64,000 nucleotides of DNA. Source: Lineus longissimus. Taxonomy: Eukaryota; Nemertea; Pilidiophora; Heteronemertea; Lineidae. The notes below the pieces were generated by a model. That model was not told the DNA's origin, did not search any database, and saw nothing but the letters and a program-made list of their open reading frames with translations. The position numbers and the translations under genes are program-made. This document shows positions 49,143 to 60,406 of the stretch, piece after piece (positions within the stretch are counted from its first letter, which is position 1; each line of letters opens with the position of its first letter). The DNA lies in the NCBI RefSeq assembly GCF_910592395.1, contig NC_088310.1:5277501-5341500 (forward strand), given 5' to 3'.

Positions 49143-52100
49143 TTAAAGCGACTTTCCTCCCAGTCTCCTTTCTTGTAGCTCGTTCCATTTGTCCTCAATC
49201 GTGATACCTTTTGGATGGATATTGGTCAATTTCTCTTTCTGCAACAAAAATGGAAGACCGTAATAACTATTTTCACACAAAGTAATCGCTATCATCGATA
49301 TAGCTGGGAACAAATGCATATCGATAGAAATGGCCAATGAACAGTATCTATACGCGGCCCCGGGCCCTGCAGATTCCACTGGCAGCACCCGATGTATATG
49401 CCCGTAGAAAAGAAAACATCCTTTTGCATCATGGCATGCACTTCCATCCACTGATCACAAGCCCACAGAAGATTTAACCGTAACCTACATCTAGGTCATC
49501 CCTGAAGACACTCTTTGGGAAACAGCCGAAGACCGATCAGCTCAGTAACGGCCGCAGTACTTTGCCTGTGAACGCAGCAGAGACGATAATAAAGATAAAA
49601 ACTCACCCTTTTCCGCCAGCAATACGTTAGTCCACACACCACCAGCGATATTAGAATCCCGCAAGAGAGAATGATGAAGATGCCCCCGACGTTCTGGATC
49701 TCAAGTTCTGCCGTATCAGTATTAGTTGCAGCATCTTCTAATAAAGCACACTTACTGGCCCCCCAGTATTTCTCATCCAACTTTTGTAGTATCCCATTCT
49801 CGTTTAGTTTAAGTATTGCGATGGTAAGAACGTCCCGGTACGTCGCTCCCATAGGCAGGCCGATCCCGTACCCTTGCTGTTGGAACGGCCCACCGACAGC
49901 CATGGTGCGGCAGTTTTGCGTGGCGATGAAGTCATTGACCGGCGCGTCCCAAATGAAAGCGTAGTCCCCTTTGACGACTTTTTGTACTGCCACAGCCGTG
50001 TTTTCCACCATGTTTCCTGCGCTCATGGCAAGCCACATATTCCTGCAAAATAAGATTTCTGGCATGAACGAAAAAAATTGATACGAATAAATCATCCTCA
50101 TCCGTCCTATACTTGACTATCAGTCAGAAGTTCCTCTTCTTCCGTGTTTGCTACTCTTATGAGCGTTTGATGTGTGTCACACCGTTTGGCTCGTCAAGGG
50201 GATGGCAGGATTCCACTGCAAGCAACACTGGTACTGTTGTCCTACTTAGACTTATCATTCAAAGAACCTGACATTGTCAAGTGAAATGACTAACCCATGG
50301 TGTCTGGTTTCACAACATGATGTCTGGAACACGAGTCCGACACATGTCTATTTTCACGACAAGACTACGGCCCCGCCGCCCTTGCTGAAGAGGGGATCGC
50401 TGACTCACCTGAACGTTTCCCTGCTTGACCTATGGAAGAAGTCGGCCGTCCTTGACCCCGTGGCTGTTCCATACCTGACCTCGTTCTGATCCCCGAGACT
50501 CAAAACTCCATTGATTGGTGTGCTGATCTGTGACATGGTCAGAAAGGCAGCCATGTTGGCTGAAAAGACAATAGGAAAACTGAGAAGAATTCGAAAAGGA
50601 ACTCCGTCGTTGATACTTGCGGTTTTCAACTTCATTCATAAAGCAATATGCGTGCGCGAGCTCCCCGACGGAGAGAAAGTGTTTGATCTTGAAAGATACA
50701 TAATCATACCAGACAAACATTTGACTCGCCCGTGTATGAGGTGAAACACCAGACGCCGCTAAGGATTCTGCCTTGAGAACCTGCTTGCACTAGAGGATGT
50801 TTAGTTGAGCCATAGCCTCATCTCAACCCTTTCCGATCACGAACTGCTCGAAATGAGAGAATGTGAAGCTGACGATACACAAGTGCACAAGCAAACTTCG
50901 GACTTACCCGTGTATGAAGAAATGATGATGAGGCTAAAGAACCACCAGAAGCTGCTAAGTATTCTTGCCGAGAGGACCTGGGGTGTACTCTCCGTCCCTG
51001 CCTGAACTAATGACGCGGAGAAGAACCAGAGGCTCTCACTGTAGCTAAACCGTGGCTGCTCCGCGTCGAACTCATCATTTGGATTAAATCTGAAAGTGGA
51101 AGTCACATCATTCTTTTATGAAGAATACTCTGGGATGTGGGAGGTTATGGTTGTAACGAAGTCGAATATGGCACACGAATTCTTTGACAAAGGTACCACA
51201 ATTTAAAAAGGTTGGCTGTATGTCTTAATTTGTTATACCAGAGTCTTTATTGAAAGACTCGGGTTATACTGACTTGTCGATCATTGTGAGTACAATGCTT
51301 AAGACGATCACGGCCACAGCCATCAGAATCCATACTGTCCAGTGAAGGGGCGTGAGGAACTGGAGCAAGTTATATTTCTTATCCGGTCGCGCTATCAGGA
51401 CATTCATATCACATTGCTTGAAAGGTTTGGTGAAATCCACAACGGCTTCCCGCTCCGTGGAAATTATCAGAGGGGACACTGACATTGATGCGTTCTGAAA
51501 TAAATGAAAACATGTATGTGTACAATGTTCGGAACCACACTGGCATTTTTCCTCAACTTTTGTTGACACGAAGACGGCCCTTCAGATTGTCATTTAGAAA
51601 AGCAATGCAGGCATCGTTGATTTCAATTTCTGGCTTAACCGATATCATGACAACGTAAACGAAAAATGATGGCGATAATGATATACTGATGCTGATGATG
51701 ATGGCAATAGCTATAACGGTGACGATGACGATAATGATGATGACGGTGATAATGATGATGACGATGATGGGCGGTGACGATGCTCTGCGTTACCCCAATC
51801 ATTAACTCTCTTATCATCCCGTCCCAGTTTCCATCTTCATCTTCTGTGCCGAATTTGTCATCAGGGGTGAAGTAAATTTCGTACTCAAAGTTGACAAGTT
51901 TCTGTAATTCTACCAATAAGTCGGCACAGTAACCTTCGAAGCGGTCATTCCCCAGTCTCTCTTTATAATCCTTCTTCAACCTCAAGAACGGATCTTCCTG
52001 CAACAAAATTTTCGGTTGTGTTTTATTTCCGTGTGTCTTACTGATACGAATCGCGATTCGCGTAAAGGCAAATCGAAAAAAAACCCTTTTCATTGGAGAA

Positions 52101-55100
52101 ACCCGGGGACGGCATGGCGACGATGGATCGACTGAACAGGAGGTAAGGCGATGGGGATGACATTGACAGAATTCAGGAGAACAGCCCAGAATAGGAGGAA
52201 GTGGAGGTCTCTTGTAGGTGTCTTATGCTCCACTTGGAGACCAGACAGGGTGTAAGTCAGGAAACTTTAGACTTGCATTCGCCCAAATAAATTCGTAATT
52301 GAATATTAAAGGTATATGCGAACCGCAATGCTGACGACCCTGACAGTTTCTCTTCCAAGTGGCCAAGCTTCATCATCGTACAGTAGGTCATTGAAAGGAG
52401 GCTCGTGTATTTTAACTCGATCCGTCACGTTTGCGCCACTCTCAATCCAGTTGCCTTTCTGAAAGCAAAAGTAAAGGTCATCGCAGCTAAAAGCCATTGA
52501 CTTATTTTTGATCAGCACTGTACAGTTCAGTAATATTCATCACGTGGGTTCAGTCTACTGACATTTTGCGCCTTGTTTGTTCCATGCATTATTTCCGCTT
52601 GATCTTGATCCTGAAGTTTTGGAGTTTACCACATACGCCGTCTCGGTCTCCGTTAGTAGACGTATGTGCCGAGCAACGGAGGGAATACTTTGAAAATTCA
52701 GAATATGGGATTGGGTACCAGCGTTTAGATACAAGGATGTTGCTGGCATGCAAGGCAAGGAAACCGTTAAAATATCCTCTTACGATTGTTCCAGTGTAAA
52801 ACAATACATTTTTGCTAGATTAGTATGATACAAGTGACGACATCATATCAGGTTACTTTTTCGTACCTTGTATCTGCCTTTTTCATTCAAACCCATTATA
52901 TCAAGGATAAGGTTCTTTCGAAACCCCTTTTCGTCAAATTCGATTGGTCCCGTCCAGCCAATGACATTGGCCTTCTCAATGGCGTCTTTCAGGCCAGCAA
53001 CAGTCCGGTTTTCTCGGCGCCTGATGTTCTGCACTGTGTGGTCAACAACAGAGAGAGCATCTACCAGAAGGGAGTCCTGCAGAGGCATGGTTCTGCCGTT
53101 CGTCTCCTCGTGTGACAGTTGAAACATTGTGACGTTCATTCCGCTGTCTGTCCAAGGCTTGAAGTCGATCACTCGAGCATCCTGAAAACATACATATCAG
53201 GTAAAGAGTTTTTTCCCTCGAAGCTGTAACGAATAGAAAGTACATGTAGTTTTTTTCAACTCGTTCCCGATTGGCATCTGCGAAAATGATGTTTCTCCCC
53301 CAACCCGGGCTCACCAGGCGGGCAAGTACTTAAATGACGCATGGTTTTGGTGAAACCAAATGATACAATGTAGCTAGATTATTGGCCATACGGCCGTCTA
53401 TCTAGGATCATTTGCCTCATTAGGTATAGTATAAATGCAGAGAACGAGATACGGCATCACATACCAAAGTGACTATGATCCAATGATACACCGGTACAAG
53501 GAGGCTTAGTTGCATGGCCTGGAATTTTAGAAAGTAAAAGGGGAAATAATAAGCTCATTCGGAATGAGTTCACAATTAAATATAGTTTCAGTGCAGTTAT
53601 TCCGCCAAAGTCAATACACTTGACCTTACCACTGGTTACTGGCAGGTTGCCTTGGTCGAGGAGGATTGCGACAAGACTACTTTCTTCACACCAGTTCTGG
53701 ACTTGTTCTTCTTTCAAAGCCAGATTATTTTCAAAAAGCGAATTGAACCCGACCAGGGTGATCTCAAAGAATTAATGACATTATCAATGGAATACGACAG
53801 ACAGAAATAAAAGAATGACATTTGAATTTGTACAGCGGTGCAGTCGTGTTTTGCCATCTTGCATTAGATTGTGCATGTGCCGAGCTGGGCCAGAGTGTTA
53901 CTTACCATATTCATCATCCTTGGTATATTGGACGGATGAACCAAGACCATGATGTTAGTTTTCCCTGTGCTTCTGAACCCTATCATCGCCGCCATGAGGT
54001 CAGCATCAGTTTTTAGAACATTCAGTTGTAGTGACCGTATAAAGATAGCATTCTTGGACAAGATGTGTCCGATCAGACTGTGACCTGAGTCATCAGAAAT
54101 AAAAACGAAAGACGTGTTTATGATGAAGATATCCCTTGGTGTCAACAGTTGCCAAAAATACCTCAACCACAATGGAAAACATGAATAGAAGAGTCAATGT
54201 AATTTGAATACTCTGTCTATTTAATCATTTAGGTGATTTTTGTTCTTGATTTTCTTCATCATGGACATTCTGTCCTCGCTGTGTATAATGTACCATTTTG
54301 ACCCTCTTCTTTGACGTGACTTTGATACATCAGCCTTTGGACAGCGCGCATACATGTATGATATGATCTGATGATAATATTTGCCAGTATACGGTTACGA
54401 CCCAGCGAATAGCTTACATGTACTACTGGAAGTTCAGAATGTGTTGGATGGAAAATATGTTTGCGTTTGCCATTTTCATCAACGCTAAATGCCTTTTAAG
54501 ATGTAGCAATGAACTTAATACCAGTCGCTATTTTCCCTTCTAAAACATTGCTTTGAAAGCATAGCCACACTCCCATGATAATGGTTAACCTTACCGGTCT
54601 CCGTATCATAGATCAGGCAAATGTCTTCCATTCTAAAATAGACAATAAGATCCGCGATGAGCTGCTTGATGGTATCGGGTCCGGGGAACATAGTAAGGAC
54701 CATCTCCGGCTGCTCAACCAGGCTGATGTCGCCGAGGAGATGGTTCTCTTCCGTGATCAGGTACGGGACAGATAACTCTGTCGACATCACCGTGATGAGG
54801 TGCAGATTACGACCAATCAAGACCGAGATGTTCTCACTTTTGACGAATCTTTCAACTGAAAAGATACCCATGAAATAAACTGATATCGATTCAATAAAAA
54901 AGGAAGCATGGGTTTGTATTTGTTCCCTATTTATACTTGAAGTGTGAAAGTCGATTTACGACTGTCGCATTAAATGAAATCGCAGACGACTATACATGTA
55001 GATGGCAACAAATACCTTATTCGTTGTCATTCGTCAGGATTGCGAAACCTGCCTACAGTTGAACTCACCTTCAAGCGCATGCTTAATTGATACTGGCGGT

Positions 55101-56250
55101 GTAAGCGCCATATCCTTCACATCAAATGGTAAATCTTTGATTAGCGCTACCTCCCGTGCGAGTTGCCGCCATCTGCCATCAGGGTAGTCTATGATGCCTG
55201 GATAGAGAAGTTTGGTATGTGTAGATTGTCATGGAGGGGGTATGCCAAAGAGTTGCAACCTCTATTAATATCACAAACTTAGTACCGGTAACCTGCGTGA
55301 ACAAGATGACCTATTTGACCCCCGAGCTACCCCAATAGCCCCCGCCCGCTCTGAAATAACGGCATCAACAATTCAAACATATTATCACTGGTTGGAGAAA
55401 GTCATTTGTTTGCCGAAAAAATAGGGCACTTGCGTTCCATAACGCCGTTTTGTGTTCATAAATATCATAAGGGCCAATTGACCCGCATATGAGAGGAGTA
55501 GAGTAATTAATGATATCATTGCAACTGATAATGAGAACAACTTTGGACAGCTCGAATGTCAAATACATCGATATAGATGTAGGCTTCTAATATAACACAC
55601 GAGTCATGCCCTATGAGAATTGTGTCCAAAATTGCCAAGGACTGGGAATTCAAGAATCGCACAATATCGATATGAATAATTATAGAATTTTGATTCCCTC
55701 GATGGGAGCCAACCCCCGTAATGAGTACCAAAAAGGGTTCTAACAAAAAGGTATTACAACTGCTGGTTCCACTCGATATCCCCGTTACCGGTTCCAGACT
55801 GGGAATCGGACCAATCAGACTAACGACCTCTTCGCGGTACCGGTGAGTAGCAGTCGAAAATGTCCCCCCCCCCCTGGAAAAGTGCTCGGCCCTATTCTAT
55901 TGTGACGGAAGGGATTCAAACGTTTACATCCGTGTAACGTTTCGGTGAGTGTTTCCGTTTCTGAGTGTTTCCCCTTATTATTAGGGAACGCGGCTGATTG
56001 AAAGACAGATCGACACGTGTTTCTCTGTTTCCTTATTGAAAGGTCTTCAACTGTCTATTGCATGGAAACATCGCTGAAATATGGGAACAACCAAAATGTT
56101 ACACAGGAATGAAGGACAATTTTGAAATAAATCAAAAGAATGGCACATGTGTAACTTACCGACTTTTAGTTTCTCCACCGCACCAACGAAAAACATAAGA
56201 AAATAATGATAGAATAGAACGAAGCTTGTAGTTCGGGCGAAAGATACCAT
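49143..56250 (-). CDS. Ionotropic glutamate receptor, non-NMDA-like
   Basis: A ligand-gated cation channel subunit. Exons in transcript order: 56160–56250 (signal peptide), 55069–55197, 54595–54855, 53906–54084, 53625–53762 (probable), 52867–53181, 52324–52458, 51794–51997, 51274–51494, 50908–51089, 50409–50559, 49607–50042, 49143–49238; 845 residues. The first six form the amino-terminal domain. S1 of the ligand domain has GNDRFEGYCADLL, GNWDGMIREL and PLIISTEREAVVDFTKPF, with the Arg that binds the ligand carboxylate. M1 is WTVWILMAVAVIVLSIVL. The pore loop SLWFFSASLVQAGTE has Gln at the Q/R/N site. M3 has SYTANMAAFLT. S2 has YAFIWDAPVNDF, with Asp where AMPA/kainate receptors have Glu. M4 is GIFIILSCGILISLVVCGL, followed by a short tail. 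The donor after 52324 is weak (gttcgc), and the probable exon needs a gtcaag donor; these are the uncertain joins. Confidence 0.88.
51663..51782. repeat. Imperfect GAT/GAC trinucleotide tract
   Basis: An interrupted (gat/gac/aat)n stretch in a glutamate receptor intron, ending about 12 bases from the donor of the S1 exon (51794–51997). Confidence 0.85.
55855..56075. repeat. Dispersed repeat, longer copy
   Basis: Its left part (55856–55915, with a C13 tract) matches 22408–22460 in the MITE-like element, and its right part matches 5740–5910. It may therefore be the fuller member of one family. It lies in the first intron of the glutamate receptor gene. Confidence 0.5.
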
Positions 56251-56905
56251 TTTTTATTGCTGTAAATGTGTCCTCTGGATGTTAGACGTCGAAGGCCTTT
56301 ATACAGATTGGCTTAATAACACTACTACACAACTACGCGATGTGTGTGATGAACTTTCTATATTGGGAAGTGATGACCCTCGCTCCCAGCACCATCGTCC
56401 AAGTCCTACGGAAGTGTTTGCTGGTTTGTTGAACAGCAGCAAATTAGAGTAAGGTGCAACAGAGTCATTTATCAATACATGTATTTATTAAAAAATTTAA
56501 AATTAGTTACTGACTCTTCGTTTTATACTGGCTCGTAATTAACAACCTGGGTATAAAGTGGCCACCACACAAGAACATTTCTGACAACATCAACAAAAAC
56601 ACGCGGTTCAGAATTGACGCTCCAAAGAAGGATCATTGGCCTACAGTTAACATCATATTCAATACGGCGATCTGAATAAAAAGTAGCTGTGTCGCAGTTG
56701 TGGTAATTGCATCCGTAGAGCCGCGCGGAAACAACCGTCCCATGGCATCGATCCGAAAAAGAGACTGGGCCGTAAAGACAGGGCGGCTGGCGAGCACGCG
56801 ACCCGGTAAGTTTGGAAATAGTCAGGTAAGTTTATAATCTGCGACAAATTTCCCTGAAAATTTTCATAGTATTGGTCGTTTTGTTCAATAAGCTCATTAT
56901 TCATA
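56251..56905. promoter_or_regulatory. Divergent spacer between the glutamate receptor and the small membrane protein gene
   Basis: The two start codons face away from each other across 655 bases. No clear TATA box or other motif was recognised. Confidence 0.45.
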
Positions 56906-57431
56906 ATGAGTCAAGCACTTGTAAAAGGCATAATGATAATAGTAGGATGCACTGCGGCTTCTTGGTTACTCATGAAAGCGATAACGCCTTCGGAAGATGA
57001 AATGAGACGGGTACGAACTGACCTGGTTTTGTAATGTTATTGTAATTCACAGTGTGTGTCAAAAAAAATGCCTATAAGTATAAGAATAAGGCCAATGATT
57101 TCATAGTTCTCGTTTAAAAGCCACTTTCAGACAATGGTTGTGGCTATCCTTCATCTTTTATTATCAAAACACATACTCCTTAAAACTGAATGGGCAGGCT
57201 ACATGCCACAAGAACCCGGTAACGGATATGTGTCATTGACATAAGTGGTCAGAAGAGGAGTGTCTCATCAAAGAAAGAGATTCACAGTCTCATCAGTGTA
57301 TTTGCTTTTCTCTTCAGAGACTTGCTGCACCAAAATCAAGCAATCCGAAGCACAAGGCATTTGAAAATGTTCTGAAACAGGCAGCAGGAATTAAACAAGA
57401 TTCGGGAGACACGAAAAAAAGGTCTTCGTGA
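56906..57431 (+). CDS. Small single-pass membrane protein, UQCC3-like
   Basis: Exons 56906–57010 and 57318–57431 (TGA) join in phase 0 to give 72 residues. Both splice sites are strong (CGG-gtacg, ctcttcag-AGA). Residues 5–26 are a hydrophobic helix (VKGIMIIVGCTAASWLLMKAI), followed by TPSEDEMRRR and a hydrophilic tail with KAFENVLKQAAG. UQCC3, an inner-membrane assembly factor for respiratory complex III, has the same layout: a short N-terminal helix, a TPGE(R)-type motif, then a charged helix with a VLKEAA-like segment. The match rests on layout and a few residues, so the name is tentative. Confidence 0.55.
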
Positions 57432-60406
57432 CATTACACAGTGATGGATAAGCACTAGATGAAGCAGGACCAGAAACTTTATGGAGAAGACATTGAGCTC
57501 ATCTGTGATATTCAGACCAGTTACGTCTTTATGAACGTCTTCTTTGAACTTGCAATGTGGTGAAGACACTATCGAATAGAACTATGCCTGAATCTTCAGT
57601 TTGGATGTACAGTTGGTGCATTTAGTCTTTAAGATGACTTTGTATCATGTAAAAAGCTGCCGGGTACTGGTGTTGAAATAATAATTTATAAATTTTCATC
57701 GCAGTCGTTATCTTTAGTGTATGTTCATCACTTGCCAGCTGATTTTATTGATGTCTTTGAATTGACAAAGTGTTTGGGTGAGGCCTGGTCACTACCAAGC
57801 AATGGGCTGTGGACAACCTAAAGATAGCCACAACTTGACTTGAATTGTAATCGTGTCTCAGAAGCTGGCTGCAGAATGGACATGCTATCATGTGTGACAA
57901 GATGTCCGGACGACTGTCACAACCATGTGGAAATCATTCCTCCCTGTACAAATCGTTGATTTTGTTATTGCGACCTGGCTGCCAGAAGTCAGTTATTGTA
58001 CTATGGGCTTTGGGGACACTATTGGATGATTGCTTAGAGACCAGAGTAAAATCACAGGAGGGGACAAATTATTTCTCTATGAAGTAATTAGTACATTCAT
58101 GATATCTCCGACACGTGATAGGACAGGACAGTCACAACATTATAATTTGCGATCAACACTATCTTGGCTACATGTTTCTCGGCTCTGCGTCACAGTAAGG
58201 TTGTAACAACCTAACATTGCGTACTGAAGAGCAAATTCATTGGTCTCGCTACCGTTAGGGAAGATTGCTTTTCTATCATGTAACGACCTTCTTTCCGCCG
58301 GGAGGATGTGGGCCCAGTGGTCCCTCCCTGGGGGACATCGCTCCATGATCTGTCATCAACTTCGTCAATACCATTTATAGTATGACATCTGACTGAACTA
58401 TGTCAATGCTAATCAATCGCGATACATCCATACTACCTAATGATCAATTTGGTTAATGACCAATTAGTTCAGGGTGGCTTCATGATGAGCCGGCTGGCCT
58501 TGGATGGCCGTGACTTTTTCATTCGTCTTTCTCGATCAGCATCAGTTTGTCCCATGGTCATGATTGGCCATTTGACGAAAGATGCGACTCTTGATGACAT
58601 CGGAAGGGGCATTTGGGCTGTGTGATAATGATCACCAGAGCCGTTACATGTTAACATTGACCAGGGTCTTTCAAATATTGACCGAGTGTCTTTTATAGAT
58701 AAAAAAATCGAACCGGCGCAGTGATAGTGGTGAGGTGGTCCTGTAATAATATGATTAAATGATATGTCTGTTTTGGAGAATGGACTATCCCAGGTGGACT
58801 TCTAGTTCCGTCACACCTGGCCTTGGCTTCTTCTTGTAACAGATGTTACTGGAATCATGGTAAATATAGTCGGGAGACATACCGGAGGGTAGCAATTATG
58901 ATGAACAAAGGCGTCATTGGTTGCCATGTGAATCAAATTGCAAATTGACAGTGCTGCTATAAACATGTGGTTGCATGAATCTTATCCGGGAGATACGTCA
59001 TCAGACCGGGAGACTGTCTGAGGTACATTAACACGGAGAAGGGACGCCTTCCCATACCAATCCTTCTTACTCGATCATGAGGAAATCAGGGTTCTCCGGC
59101 CTCGCCGGCCCGGCCTGGATACTAACAGCTTGAGAGCTGGGCCGGAGAAGCGAACATTAACCCCTGATTTCCTCAGCATGTTCTTACTCCTATATATCAG
59201 GTAACGGCGTTTTACTCTGCAGAAATTCCCATGAGCACGTAGGTCTATAATGATTTCAGTAACAGCAAAAAACTATCACGAGGTATATGGAAAAACAGAA
59301 GGAGGTTAATTCGTGGCACGCGTCGCTGGCACACAGTATTGATTAGTTGGGGACGAGTTTCAGGATCATCGCTGCAGTATAATCGGTGACAGTCAATTAA
59401 GTGGGCGATGGCCCGTCGGTGAGAAACATGCAAGGATGGTTGATGATCCTCGGCCATTTGCGGAGTCGAAGAAGAGGACATGCAGTACCGGTAGGACATT
59501 CATTGGAGTATGTTCCTGAATCTACCGTTTTGACTATCCTGTAACGAACGTGTTCGCTACTTTTCAATTTTGAGGATGGACTGGAGAGAAAATCAATTTC
59601 CATGTCAGCCGACGACACAGTGATCATGAGGAACTGTGGCAAGGCCAAGTACCATGAAGGAGGTTGCTGCCAAATCATCCAGGATTGCTCGTGTTTTTGT
59701 TGTCCCGATCAGTTTTTTACGAACGCTGCATCATTCTGGTGGAGTATAAAGATATATATTCAATGGGTTCTTAATTAGGAAACGGATACTGTACGCTGAA
59801 GTACAACTCAATAGTTATAAGTTGTTCTTTATTAGCGGCGTATGAACATATTTCCGAGTGAGATGTCGTCCTGTTGAGTATACGAAGCTTCAAGCGTCTG
59901 AACATGACGAAGGACGGCATTGCAGAGACACAGCGTATGAATCGATCCAAAATATCAGTTTATGCCTGGATTTTATATTTTTGTTCACAAATATTTATTT
60001 CGAGGGAAAATTGACTCCGACGGAGCGATTGAAAAGATATCGATAGTCATATATAGAATATATAGACAACCTTTCATTCTTTTAAATCATAATGATTGTT
60101 TTATAAAGGGTGGGAGGAAACCGTACCTGTAGCTCCTGTGCAGAACGGGCGTCAACCTATCATTATAGGTGACAAAAGTCACAATTTTACTGATGGTGGT
60201 GATGACCAGAAAAACGATCGCTACTATGGTGGCCGTAATGACGTAAATATGCTATGCAGAATCCAGTCCCGGAATCTCCAGTACAGTCATTTTGGTTTGA
60301 AAATCATGAAGGTGATAATGATAATTAATATAAAGCTTACGCATAAGAGGATGTGCTTGATAATTAGGAGCTGTGACAGTTTAAAAAGGTATACATTGCC
60401 TGAATA
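57432..60406. other. Intergenic region before the CD36-family gene
   Basis: No gene recognised on either strand. Open frames are all under 120 codons and without splice support or similarity. A strong foldback at 59078–59175 is listed separately. A 5' untranslated exon of the CD36-family gene may be here. Confidence 0.45.
59078..59175. repeat. 98-bp nested foldback
   Basis: TGAGGAAATCAGGG near 59078 pairs with CCCTGATTTCCTCA ending at 59175, and inside it TTCTCCGGCC (59092–59101) pairs with GGCCGGAGAA (59140–59149). The two nested stems would give a GC-rich hairpin. It may be a small transposon or an RNA hairpin. Confidence 0.75.
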
